From Tyto alba (taxonomy: Eukaryota > Chordata > Aves > Strigiformes > Tytonidae): 64,000 bases of DNA. Below are positions 50,519-63,452 of the stretch, piece by piece (the stretch's first letter is position 1; every line of letters begins with the position of its first letter). Where the stretch lies: NCBI RefSeq assembly GCF_018691265.1, contig NW_024881296.1:2187779-2251778 (forward strand), given 5' to 3'. Under the pieces are notes generated by a model. The model was not told the origin of the DNA, ran no database searches, and saw only the letters and a list, made by a program, of their open reading frames with translations. The position numbers and the translations under genes were made by a program.

Positions 50519-51389
50519 CAGTTAAGACAGTTTTATTTAAAGCATAATCCTGCACATGTAATTTGGACTTTCTTACTGATCTCTTTGAAGGCGATTTTTT
50601 TGGAAAAGGAAGAAGAATGCACATAATGCACAGTCCTTCAAGCAAAGATCCTCTGTAAAAACAGAAAAGTCAGTTTTCATTAAAAAACAGATGATGAAGG
50701 ATAGGAATCAAGCAAGAATCTCTTTGCCTTTGCATCTGCCATGTATGAGGTGCAAGCTGCTGCACAAAGAGCCATTTTGTGATGGGTGGCTATTCCTTAA
50801 ATTCAGGCCATCGTGTTTACTATACGTGGCTAAATTTCATAGCAGACTGTTTGCAACCTTTCTCCTGTCCCAGCTGTGGTTAATTCCAGTACGTGGGCCT
50901 GCAGCAAGCAACAAGGCCAAGTGACTCCCTGAAGTCTTGGTGAGACTCATCTTGGTGCAGAGAGAGAGTTTTCTGAGAGCATTTTATATTTGGTTTGTTC
51001 ACTATTCAAATTTTCATCTTCCCACAAAAGAATCTGAGGTATGACAGGGAAACCTTCCTTCTATGCTAAATATTAACACACACCCTCCCCCTCAACCTAA
51101 TATTCTCTTAGCTCTTTTTGTAGGATCGAGAGAGCACAAAAAAGTCCAACGAAGCCAATGGAAATAATGCTTGTCAGTCCAGGGAAAACAGGATCAGGCC
51201 TCAGCTTTTTGCAGCGGTGAAGTGAACAGCAAAGCTCCTAATGACTTCATTGGGACTTGGAGTTAGCCCTGGCAGGAAACACAGCCATAAAATCATAAAT
51301 TCAGTAAGATGAAATTCCAAGTGAGTATATTTGGTCAAAGGAGGTGAGGATTGGAAATGTGCAGAGAGAAAAAAGTCCAAACCCAACTG

Positions 51390-51620
51390 TCTACAGCTGT
51401 TAAAAAATGAGCCAGTGTCATGTTGGTAACCCTTTAAAATAATGGTCTAATCATTATTAATTCCTTCGATATTTAATGTAATAACATTAATCATGATGAA
51501 CTCATTTGGTATTAATGTGAATGTCAGACGTACCTCTCCACATATATGCACATCATTTTGGGATTAGCTCTTTGCTATATAATTCTTTCTGTATCCATCA
51601 GAAAGTGCTGAGGATAGTTG
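51390..51620. other. Candidate conserved non-coding element with ATTA cluster
   Basis: At 51447-51516 six or more ATTA/TAAT cores occur, including TCATTATTAATT (51451-51462), ACATTAATCATGATG (51484-51498) and TATTAATG (51510-51517). The surrounding sequence is non-repetitive and non-coding. This is a typical homeodomain-site density; conservation was not tested. Confidence 0.3.
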
Positions 51621-53399
51621 TTTTGTGACTTTGACACAGCTGATCACAAGCCTTACTTATATACAACCATGCTTTGTGTTTCCACACATGTTTGAGAACA
51701 CCTCTAAATGCCTGGCCTTACGGGGTAAGCAATTACAGCACCCAGAGGTGGGAGGCAGAGTGTGGAAGAGAAGCCATCGGTATAGGTTGCACGAAACCCC
51801 AGGAGGTTTTTGCTCTTCGCTGCCATTCTCTACATGCTACAGATGCTGATGACTGTTCTGAGCCAAACCTGCTGATGATGTCAGCCCACATCATAATATT
51901 GAAGCTGACTGACAGTACCTGAGGATCTGGACAACTAACAAGTTTTCTTGGTCAAGAGCAACCACTGTCACTGCGGCTTGGTAGCTCATAATAATCAGAT
52001 AAAGGAAGTCTGAAGATACCATCCAGATGATGCTCCCAGAGAAGGTATTTTCTAGGCTGCCTACTGGCAGTGACAAAGATCTACAGAAACCACTAGCCTC
52101 ACGCTTACTTTTCTGGCAGACATACAGTAAGATAATGATATCAAATAAGAGGGTGGGGAAGAGGTGGCTATCCTATGGAAGCTAATGGAGTCAAAAAAGG
52201 ACGCACACAAAATCCACGTAATCAAGGAAATGTCATCAAACCTTCTTTATTTCTAATTAACATGTATTTTCCATTGTATTGAAATTTCTAGTGTTTTATG
52301 CCAGCATAATTCATACAAATGCCTCATTACACCTCTCCCATCCACTCCCAATAAATATGTCCATTTGCTGTCTTTTGATTGTTTCTGAATAGCTTGGCAT
52401 GTTGTTAGTTAAAATTCATTCTTTTAAAGCACAATAACCATTTAGCTTCTATCCTCTGAACTTTATTCATTCATTATTAACACTGAAAGCCAAAGTGCAT
52501 GAGAGAAGTTCAGTCCTATCGGCATTTTGGATGAAAGTAATGTCTCGGTATATTAGCGGTACACAGCACTATCATACATAAAATGCTGCCCAGTGCTTCA
52601 ACAAAGCAGCCGTATCCCAGTGCCTAATAGGATCACTTACTTCAAATGTGACACCACCTTCTTTGAAATATTTGTTTACATTTCATAAACATATGAAGGT
52701 TCTCAAACTCAAACAAAACCTCCAGCCTCCAGCCCAAGCTCTGATTCTAAAGAGCTTTCTGTTCAATAAATCAGAGCCTGAATCCAGGATTTTTTTTCCT
52801 CTGGCTTGCCTTTTTTTTTTTTTTTTTTTTTTTTTTGGATAAAAATAAATGTCATCTGGTTTTGACTGCAGATAATGAATCATATTAGGAATTTTAAAAG
52901 CACTATTCTCTTTTTTGAGACCTAATTTCAGACCTATTAACACTTTAATATGAAACAGAAGCCCATCATTTCATTAGAAAAAGAATAAGGCCCCTCTTGT
53001 ACCATATGTTGTTTCTTCCTTTATAAAAAATCCTTTTGAAATCCTAGATTGGGCAGCATCAGAGCAGAATGTAGATCTGGCACAAAGACAACGTATAGGT
53101 GAGCAGACCTCACATCAGGGAGATTAACTATTTCAAGTGAAATTACAGGTTTCTGGCAAACCTTCCTTCACATTCCTTATGATAATAAATGAACAAACTT
53201 AAAAAAAATGAACGATTGCAACACAAAAAAAAATCCTGGTGGGGGCGACCCAAAACATGTGAAATGTTAGCATGCCATCACCACAAACTTGTTTATGATT
53301 GCACCAAGGACAAACAGCTGCTTCTTACAAGTGCTTTTTGGCACATTAGATATTTATTAAATAAGGGAAAGAAAATTATAGCTCTCCCTTTTCAATATT
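51621..53399. other. Gene-free unique sequence
   Basis: No supported gene. A T26 run lies at 52811-52836. The 52220-52480 stretch is ATTA-rich and non-repetitive. Open frames are under 90 codons without recognisable domain. Confidence 0.5.
52811..52836. repeat. T26 homopolymer
   Basis: Uninterrupted run of 26 T. The Lys/Phe-rich open frames crossing it are artefacts. No attached retroposon was recognised. Confidence 0.95.
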
Positions 53400-54800
53400 T
53401 ACATTTAAAAAATGAGAATGCCTTTAAAACACACAGAACATGAATGCAAGAGCTGGTGTGATAGCAGAGAACCTTATTGCACATAATTAACAGACACATA
53501 ATGTCTGGTTACTAGTAATTTCCTTCTAGCTGAGTAAGGAAATAATTTAATCATGTTGATCAAATGAATCCCATGAGCCCAGCATAACATTATGCTTTTT
53601 TTTTTCCCCTCTCTAAATCTGCATTAACTGATAAGAGTCTACTTGGTGAAATCATGGAACCCAACCTTGTTTAGGTATCCTTAATAATACCTAAAATATG
53701 GGCATGATTTTAGTAATTGGTTTAATCAAGCATCTCTGTAAATTCTTTTCTAATTCCTGATGCTGCCTGCAAAGAAAACACACAGGGAGAAGGAAGAAAG
53801 AAATAAATTAGTGTGTTATTTATTCGGAATAGGAGCAAAATATTTTTTAAAACTGCACATTCCATGTCATTCTGTTAAAATGAGGAAGGTATTTCTATAT
53901 AGACATGTAAAAAGAAATAAATAAGCACCTCACATACTTGAGTGTTAAGCAACAAACTGTAAATTATTATTATTCTCCTCCTCTCACCCCCAAAATATCT
54001 CCAGGTGCAACTCAGAAAAATGCAGGTAGAATTTTCTTGGGTTTTTTTCCTCTGAACTATCATTCTGTTTGATAATACATCATTTGCCTTGTCATTCCAG
54101 GGTTTCATAGTAAAACCTTTTGTGGGATTCTGCTATTGTTCTCTTTGAACTATTTAGAAAAAGCACTGAACTACCTTCTGTGCTATCTCAGGTAGTTTCC
54201 TGTAATGAGGTGCTATAATTTAACACTTACCATAATACATTTTATCCATCTATTGTTTGCTAAATAATTCCTGCAATAACACTTTTATTCTTTCCATAAT
54301 TCTTTAGGGTAATGCTGGAGGAATAATATTTTTACTGCAGTGATTGATGTTGGATTCTCCAGCATGAATAGACCCCATGAACACAGGTTATTGATAAGCA
54401 TAAAAAAAAGCCGTATGAAAAGAATATCAGGGATCAAAGGGTTAATACCATTTTATGAGGTTGTAAAAATCTACCTCAAGAATCTTGTGTTAGCAATATT
54501 CTTTGTGTAAGATGTATGTTATTAAAACAAGTAGCAGCATCTGAATTAAAGTGACAGTATGATGGATGACTAGTGAAGTGGAATCAGAGTCGTTTGCAGC
54601 ATTTTGGGCTAGATGTGGGAATTCTGCCTCAGAGGTAGGGCGCTTGGCAGACGCATTGATTCCAGGCTGACGCATGTTCATAAATATGCCCCTAGAGAGG
54701 TGTGGCCTAGCAGAATTTACAAAATTATGTTCATGAATTATTTAACATTTATTTATGGATGCTATATTTAAACAGCATTTGCAAAGGCGAATGGACCATA
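53400..54800. other. Candidate cluster of conserved non-coding sequence
   Basis: A long stretch of even, non-repetitive AT-rich sequence with many ATTA/TAAT cores (for example around 53480-53560 and 54300-54560), broken only by short T tracts. No open frame above 80 codons. I treat it as possible enhancer sequence from texture alone. Confidence 0.22.
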
Positions 54801-56299
54801 GCATACATAGTGATCTTTAGATAATGCAAGTTCTGCACAAGACAGAGACAGTTTGCATACTTCACGAGGAGGCTAAGTCTAGCAGAACTAGGTAAGTGAT
54901 ATGTCAGTGCTGGGGCTTTACACACCACAGTCTCCTGCACCCCAGAGAGACCGACAATTCCAGGAAATACCTGACAAGTTGGCAGTTATGACCTCTGCAA
55001 AAGAGATCTCCTCAGACAGAGAGACCACAGCGCTGGTGAAGACTCCTCCTTTAATAAACAGACTCCAAACTTGCTTCTGCAACCACCATGCCCGAAAGCC
55101 TGCTCACGGAATAGTCAGCAAACAAGCTGCTGGCGACTGCTGTATGGCCCCGCTGATCCTGGTATCAGACCGCTTGATATTATTACTGCAACACCAGAGG
55201 CAAAAACTTCAGCACTTGTAAGCCCAAAATGCAAAAGTCTGGCTGCACAGGAAAATCCCAGTCTCTTTCGTCATGCACATATGTAACTCACAACCCTTTA
55301 TTATGTGATCAAGTTCTCTCTCAATTAATACCACAGGTTTCTCTCTGCTGGATACACACAAACTGCTGAACACACTGGGAAAGCACAAGATGAATCCATA
55401 CTCCACACAGTGAAACAAAGCTATAGCAAAAATTAAAGATGAAATGTCATGATATAAAACAGAATCTCACAGCAAAGCAGTATGTCTCACTCTGGAAGGG
55501 ATTACCCTTGAAAGAAAGGAAATCTTTCATTCAGTGCTGCACTGCCAGTTTACCATTTACTCTCTATTTACACTCTTCATTTCTTGATCTTCAAAAGACT
55601 TCATTTTACATTTAATTTTCACCGTAGAGGATATGAACAACACTGTCATGTGAAAAACCTGTTTTCTTTTTTCTTTCTTTCTAATCCTAAATGTTTGGTT
55701 TACAATGCTAGACTCCTGCAGAGAGCAAGGAGAGGTACCCATGGTGTCTCTGCAAGAGCTGTGAACTGGAGGTGCACCTCCTGCTCCAGAGAGTTATCTC
55801 TTAGGTGATGGTACGTATCAAAGAGGAGTGTACAAAGCAAACGTCCTCTTCCCTTACATCCTTTTTTTCTCTCCTTGCTGCTCCAGCAAGTAAGTAGCCT
55901 CATGTGCTTTCATACCCTGCCCACACAGACCAGCAAGCTCAGGGCAGATGGAAGGGAAAGCTCATTATTGCCACAACCACTCGCACTGGTCCGGCTGCGT
56001 GGCTGGCTCCACTGGCTAGCTCCATGCAGCTGCAGGCACTTTAGCATTCCTCTAAGAGGGCTGGCAATGGGACAATTTCTTTGGAAAACTTTCTTCGCTG
56101 GCATTTTCCTGAAATAAACTCCCTAGGATTAGAGTTTTTCACGACTTAATTTAGGAACTTAAGGCCTTAGGAAGTTCATCCTGTCCATGGGAAGCTCTGA
56201 AGAGGGATCATCTTTATCCAGGCATTCAATAGAGGTTTTTGAAGCCTGCAATTCCTCAACAGTCCAGACTGTCACGATATGCGCCCCATTATCTAACAA
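54801..56299. other. Gene-free unique sequence
   Basis: No supported gene. The 55650-55683 stretch is a pyrimidine-rich tract (TTTTC/TTTC units). Open frames of up to 106 codons have no recognisable domain. Confidence 0.5.
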
Positions 56300-57100
56300 T
56301 CTTATTTGCTGCAGTCTAATCCCACTACTTTTTCTTCTATGTCAAGGGAACACAGAGGAAAAAATTATTTCCTTTCTCTGTGCAGCCTCCCTTTATATAT
56401 TTGATGCCAGTGATCATGCCCCCTCAGACTTTTTTACTCTGAACAACCCTAACACATTCTGCCTGTCCTCAAAGGCCAGCTTTGGCAAAACTCCAAGCAA
56501 TCTCCTTGCTCCCTTTGCAACCTACCCCACCGGGGCACATTTTTTCTCTTTATCGCACCCCAAAGCGGGCACACCACTGCAGTCTCACCAAATGCTTCAC
56601 AGAGGAGATGAATGCCCTTCATCATCACAATCTGCATGCCATCTTCCCTGCCCTTTATGTGTTATTTTTTTTCTCCCATAGCAGGTTTGTGTTCAGCTAC
56701 CAATCTGCTAGAGTCCTCTCAGATTCTTTCTTTTAAAACTGGTGTTTTGTGGCTTGTGCTTGTCAGAGTATTCATTTCCACCTACATTCACAGGTCAGCA
56801 TTTAGTCTCACTGAACGAACCCTATCTTCTTCAAGCCGTTTCTCCTATTCATCAAGGCAATTTTGAATTCTGATTCCATCCAACAACCTGCCTGCAGACC
56901 CTCCCAGCTTGGTGTCACTTGCAAATTTACTAAGTTCAAATCCCCTTCATTATCCAAATCATTAATGCGAATGTGGAAAGGATCCTAGACAGAACTTTTC
57001 AGTACATCCTTCCAGGCTGACAATGAATCACTGGTAGTTATCCTGAGTGGCTATTTTTCTAACTTGCTTTGCACCCACATGAAAGTGGTTTCCCTTAAAC
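56300..57100 (-). mobile_element. Old CR1/L3-like LINE fragment
   Basis: Read on the minus strand, the landmarks follow the CR1 order. On the + strand they appear as GATCATGCCCCCTCAGAC near 56413-56430, a TGCAGTCTCACCAAATGC-type block near 56579-56596, TCCCAGCTTGGTGTCAC..TTGCAAATTTACTAAG near 56905-56937 and ATCCAAATCATTAATG near 56953-56968. This is the reverse-transcriptase-to-3' part of an old CR1. Divergence is high and no frame survives across the fragment. The 164-codon + strand open frame at 56187-56681 lies largely inside it and is antisense to the element, so it is not a gene. Both ends are approximate. Confidence 0.8.
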
Positions 57101-60100
57101 TAGATTGCTTATGGAAATAGTTCACAATAATGTTTTTCAAATCTCTCTTAAATTTCAGGATAAAGGTTGACCAAAAATTGGATTTGCTGAGCTAATGGGC
57201 ATTCAGCACATCTCTTCCTGGAAGAAATGGGATAGTAAGAGAAAACAAAAACTAAGAAAATCAGCATCATATTCAGCACAATTATACCTTCTAGCTTTTG
57301 TTTCACATCCAGTCTAGATGAAATCCACATGCTTCAGATCTGTGGTTTTGAGTTAAGGCAGATATAGGCTGCCCTTTGAAACTATGAAACTTTGGGTTTC
57401 CCTCTAGAAAGAGATCCCCTTCATTCTTCTCATCATCACTAGCATCACCTTTTGCTCAGCCCAGTAGAAGCAAAGAAAAGAAACACAACTCATGGCCAGC
57501 GTTCAGGCCTCTCTCTCAAACACCGAGTCCCCTCCAAAGGCACAGTTGCAATGCCACCATCACATGCTACCTCCACAGACGTGGGTCGCAAAGGAACAGC
57601 AACAAAACCACCATCAGAAAGCTGCCCCACGTCCCCTGCCTGCCTGTAAGCGATTCCTTTCAGTGGGAGAGCACGGCCTCCCCTCTTTCGACTCCGAACA
57701 GGAAGAATGGCTTGACTAACTGTCCATCTAAAACCTTTGAAAACATGATACAAAATAGGGAAACATTTCTCCCCTTAAAGGAACATTTCAGACAACACCG
57801 TTTTCTCTGCTGCGTAAGAAACATGTGTTTCTATTGAGGATTACACCACAGTTTTCTCCAATTACCTTAGTTTGGGAATTGACTTATCAAATGCAAACAA
57901 CTTTCCCACCAGAGACCTTGGAAACTGTACAAATTTTCACTCTGTTCCTTTAAGGTTTTATTTTAATACTGTGTAACTTCTCAGCTGCCAAAGGTGGTAG
58001 TAAAAACAAAACAAAGCAAATTGCATTTAACTTTCCTGTGTCAACACCAAGGACTCATCAGCCATACTCTTGCTACTTGTACTAATTGCACAGTATCAAA
58101 TGACACTTTTGGCAGCAAGCATGAACTTAAAATTTGAGTTTGGGTTTAAGGTTTTCAAATTTTGGTTAAAGTGTATTAACTTATGATTTCATTATTTTAA
58201 GCAAGACGAATTGCCGGCTCTGTTCTCTACATCGATTTCTTTAATTAAGTATAATATTCTCCAGTTCTTTGCTGATCCTGTTCTAACAAGCAGCTCCAAA
58301 TCTCAACTTTCCCAAAGTTTAGGGATGTCTCAATGTGGCCAACCCAAGCTTGGAACACTATCCAGAAGTTATTAGAGGCAATCTATTTTGATTTTCCAGC
58401 ATATTTTTCCTCTGCTGCATCCCCTTTTCATCTGGAAGCAACTCCTGTCTCTTTTCTAATTGATGAGGTGAACTGGTATGAGTGAGCTTATGATTTCTGC
58501 TCTTTTGCTTGAGTGGCAGAGAATTAAATGGAAAAATTGTCTTAAAAGTTTAAATGAAGGATTTGGTTTCCGCAATAGTGAAATTACTAGCGCTCAGTAG
58601 ATTTCTCTTAAATGCTGCATGCCAAAGAAATAAAACATGAATGACTGAGGTAGTAGACTTTTTGTTATCAGATAAATCATCACTTACTCAGGTTCTCTAA
58701 CTTTCCTTCCTTTGCAGGGTTTGCATTTTTTTCTTTCCATTTTAGTTTACTGACAACAAGAAATATATCTGAGCTGGAATACCCAAGCCTGACTTGAAAG
58801 CAGCATTTCAAATATTTCTCTCCCTCTCTAAAACCTCAGACTTTCTGCAATGGTTGGAGTACTTCCTTCAGTTTCCAAGTACTTAACCCATCAAGTGTGG
58901 TCTCTTTTATAGACTAGAAACACTTCTCAAGGAATTCAGAGAAATTATCTTACTTTTTAAACACTGCATGCTTTAGAAGTAAATATTAAAACTTGAAACT
59001 TTGATTTTTAATTATTTTTACAAGTTGTTGGTATGTTCCTGTTCAATTAATGTTTGTTCTTTTGAAAGAAGGTGGATGATTTCCAGTAAAATAAACTCAG
59101 CAGGATTAGAGCAGGAATCTGCTCAGTTTAATTACTGCATGAAAAAAAAAAAAAATCCTCTTACATGTTGATGATGGGTGGATTTGTGACAATTTAAACT
59201 GTAAAGTACTAGGATCTCAAGAATACCAAAATATTAATAATTAATACAGGCTCTGACATCTCAATCCAAAAGGTATTGAAGTGCTTTGTAAACTATCAGA
59301 CAAATCTCTATTTCCTTCTAATCTCCCTTGCTCCTTTGCAGACAGCAGAGTCAGCTCATTTTACACATCCCCAGTGCAGCTTTGGCCTTACATAACTTTT
59401 GCACTTTCCTGATGTAAGTGTGGGCTTTTGAAAGTAAAGACACTGAGCCAAATTGCTTCTTTTATTGGAAGCCCAGGGAAAATGCAATGTGTCTTGCAAA
59501 GCAAACTGGGTTTCACCTTTAGGACACCGCGATTCAATGCTCAAACTCAGCATTGACATTGCAAGAATTTCTGCTGAGGACACTGAAGGCTGTAGGCACA
59601 CGCATGCACTGAAATGTTCTCAGTCCTTTTTCACAGAAAATTTGTAGTAAAATGTTTGGTGCCAGCTTCATTTGTATCACAGAGGGGCTCAATAAACACA
59701 AAAGAAATTGGGTCACAAAGAAACTGGGTTGCGAAGATAACTGCATTTGAGGCTCTGAAGCCTCTGGGGAGAAACAGGAGAGAGGGAAAAGCCATTCTTC
59801 TCTGTAATTTCACTTTTTTTTTTTTTTTTCCCCACCCCAGAAAGACTAGGCTGCTACATGTTGCAGCTACGGGCTATTGGGAGCTACAATCTAAAGCTCA
59901 TTATAAGTGACACAGGAGCACTACAGGTAATAGAAACATCCCGGTTGAATTCCAGGGATTTTGAACCAGGTGCTACAAAAGAAAACCCAGCCCCAGTGCA
60001 CTCAGCGGCACAACACCTTTCAACGTCACAGAAACCACGAACTCACCCAATATGTGTTATTTTTTCACTTTTCCATCTCTCTGCCTGCCTCGTTTATCAC

Positions 60101-63100
60101 TTTATTTATTCTATTGGATTTATTGTCCTCTGACCCTTTGCTGTACTTGAAGTCACAGTTTCTCCTAAACAGAATCCAAACTCAATAATAGTCAAGACTG
60201 AGGTGAAGTTTTGAACTCACAAGGGTTGAATAGGTTCAAAATTAAACAGGAACAAGAAAACAGTTCAGTTCAAGTTATTATCTTCCTACATTCACCACTT
60301 CTGATTTTATTCTCTAGGCAATTACACGTGCAGATTTAACCATGTGCAAAAACATTTACCAGGATGGGATTGGTGCCATAATCTGTAAACATATATGTAA
60401 TTGCCATTGACATCAAGTTTGCACTGAAAGGTCTTTCAACAAGTTTGATGAAAAAAAACCTCACCAAACTTCAGTATTTGGGCCTTTGGCAACAAACCCA
60501 GGCTGCTACTGTAGAGCCACAAAATACTTCCTGTAGTAAAACAAATACAGCTCCAGCAGAGAGAGGTGAATGTGACACTGTGGCATGTTTTTGGATTTCA
60601 TCACTGTTCATGAACATTTCAGATATCATTAAAAAAAAAAAAAAAAATTACGTTTATAGTCTTCTCACTACAGAGAAAAGAAGGCAAACAGAGCGCCAAC
60701 ATTTTCTGAAAGCATTCCATTTTGAAGCTGGGCTCTTGGCTTGTAGGAGCTGGCTGACTCCTCTCCCAGAAGTTTGGTCTGAGACAGGAGAGGTCACTGG
60801 TGCTGGAGCAACAAAAGGACCAGCATGGGGACTAAGAAAAGCACCACTAAGGGGCAGAAAGGAGAATTTATAACTTCTCACAGGCTGCTGACTGCATACA
60901 GTCACTCAGAGTGGCTGCCAGGGCAGAGTAAAATGCGGGTTTTATTCCATCTGCTATGTCCTGACCATCCCAGCACTGCGGACACTGTGCGATGTATTTG
61001 GGGACAGAAAAATCACTCTTAATCATGTGTTATGGAAGACTACCTGCTTTGGCTTTCTCCGTCTCTCTCACCAAGAGCAGCAGCGTTATGCTGCTCCTGC
61101 ATGCCCAGAGGGAGGAAAACCCTCTGTGTCCTGGCTCCTTCCAGCCCCTGCCCACAGCCCAGGGGCACCAGCACAGTGCAGGCAGGCTGCGCAAGGGGCA
61201 CAGGAGCCTCACAACATCCCGGTGAAGAAACAGCAGGCAGAGCAATTTCTCACAATGTGACAGCATTCCCAAAATACTTCCCCCCCTGCCCCCCCAAATC
61301 CCAACAGACGAATCCTATTGGCAGTGCTGGCAATAGGAGTTTCCAGAGGATGTGCACAAAGGAAAGAGGCAAGTGGTGCTAGTAGGGAAGGAGGGCTTGC
61401 AAAACCCCCGTGTAAAGAATTAGGCCTCTGTTGGTGGATTACTCCACCCGAGAGCAATCCAGGGCTGAGTCATCCCCATGCAAGCTTAACAGTGCTGACA
61501 GCAAGCTGGAGAAGAAGGTGGGTTGTGGAGACAGAGCAAGGAGAATCCACAGAGAAAAGAGCAGAAGTTCAGTGTTTGCAAAGTTTTTCTCCGCTCCAAG
61601 AACAGAGACATTGGCCAAATACCCTGCTGCCTGGGATGAGTCCTAGCTTCTGATGAACAACTGCTGAGGATTTTAGGTGCCCCGTTGGTTATTAATGCTG
61701 ACTCAACTGCAGCCAAAATTAATATCACTCCCTCTGCTTGAATCTACTAACTTGTGCTGCACATGGAAGTCAAGCTTTATGAATTGCCTGAGAAAGGCAG
61801 GACTTTCCTCCTTCGCGATAAAACAGTCTCCATCCTTGAAAATCTTGTAACACTTTGCATTAGGGATATCAGAAATACCCTTCTATTATCCACTAACACC
61901 TCGGATCTTTGTCAATCTTGATTTACCATTTCTTTCATGCCTCTGACATTTACAGTGATGCTCAGTGATGAATTTGGCCCAACTTCTCTGGAAGCTTCAT
62001 AATGAACATCAATTTTTAAGCTCCCCTTGTTGGCTGACAGTGACAATAACATCACTCCAGCTTTTTTCTCTGACTTCATCAGTTAAAATGTACAGTATGA
62101 GTGTCCTTCTCTTGCTTAAAAACATAAAAAGGAATTTCAGTCATCCTGCCAGTTTAAAGAAATGACACACAGGCATTATCAGTAAGGCTGTTAGGATGAA
62201 TGCAGCAAAGGCAAAAGAACAGGATGGATGTACAGGCAAACAGGGGCACTGAAACTGTACATCTGAAGCCTCTCGTGTCCTTACCCAAAGCACAAACTTT
62301 GCTGTCATCTATAAATCAAGCAGTTTATGAGGCTGCAATATTTACACTCTAATTAAAAAATCATAAAGCCAGACCCCTTCAGTTTGTAAAAAGAACTCAG
62401 GTTCTGCTACTGAAACGTGGCGTTAATCAGTAACTCCTAATGATCTGCTCTACAGCCTTAGAGGTTACATGCTTATTCAGCTACACATAACAAACAATAT
62501 AATGAGAGAAAGTGGGAGAAGTGAAGGGAATACATTACAGCAAACGCAGGGCTCTGCTACCACCAGGATCTATTTCTGACCCCTCCAAACCTCACGTCAC
62601 GTTTTGTTTTCTCATTTCCAAAAGACAACAGATTTATAACAAAAAAATTGGTAACATGTTACATACAGAATGATCCCAAGATGTTTTCTCTGTGTGTAAC
62701 CCCTGCAGAAGCCAAATATAGCCCTGAAGAAACACCTGCTTTTACCTTTATATGGTCAGAACTCCGGTCTCCTCCACATTAACGAAAAATGAACCTTAAG
62801 AGTCACTGCTTCCATGTGAGTTTCTCTGAATTCATTAGGGAAACAGCTGATTTCTGAATCTGCCATTTTCTGCTTATGCAGTCAAAAAAGAGCTCTCTAG
62901 CAAAGGCTGGAGAAATCCAAGCACTGTGCAATGCTGGAAATAAAAATTACGAAAGAGTATGTCAGTTGTAATTAATGCTCCTAATTCTACACTTAAAATA
63001 GCATTTATCGTTTAAAGAAATGAAAGAAATCATGAAAGAAATCAGACAGGGCTGGGCACTCCCCCCTTCATGCTAAACCAGCCCCTCTCCCTGCCACAGA

Positions 63101-63340
63101 CAACGCTGCACGCTGAGTCCCACGAAGCTTCGCCCTTTTCCAGAACCAACAGCCAGCAGCTACCAGCTGGGACAGGCAGGCCCCGAAGACAGGCTCTTCA
63201 GTGGCACTTTCACAATGTGGCCAGTCTACACCAAGACATCACCCAAAGTTCTTATCTCGCATCCACTAGTTTCGTAGCTCTCACTAGCTTGGGGTGAAAA
63301 AGACATAAGGCAGACATTTTACTCCCTGGTACGGGCTGGG
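57101..63340. other. Gene-free unique sequence
   Basis: No supported gene. A tracts of 13-17 lie near 59142-59154 and 60631-60647, a T16 at 59814-59829. ATTA-rich non-repetitive stretches at about 58120-58260 and 62300-62480 could be regulatory. The 60445-61660 part has several overlapping open frames of 60-142 codons with no recognisable domain. Confidence 0.5.
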
Positions 63341-63452
63341 GGGAAGAAAAAAAAAAATAAAAAAAAAAATGCAATGTCTGCAATCTGTCGGTCGCACCAA
63401 GATTTTAATTCTCTTCTTTCCTTCTTTTCCTTTTTTTTTTTCCCCCCCTTTA
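63341..63452. repeat. A-rich tract and 41-nt polypyrimidine tract
   Basis: A-rich sequence with few interruptions runs to 63369. Then 63411-63451 is pure pyrimidine on the + strand (CT-rich, then T11, then C7-8). Such tracts can adopt triplex structure and vary in length. Confidence 0.9.

Larger units (their letters stand above)
48801..51389. other. Gene-free unique sequence
   Basis: No supported gene. The 175-codon open frame at 49422-49949 runs through an AT microsatellite and has no recognisable domain. Simple tracts and a 21-bp duplication are listed separately. No other mobile element was recognised. Confidence 0.5.

Noticed and set aside
56187..56681. 164-codon open frame on the + strand
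   Set aside because: It is largely antisense to an old CR1 fragment and has no protein similarity I recognise.
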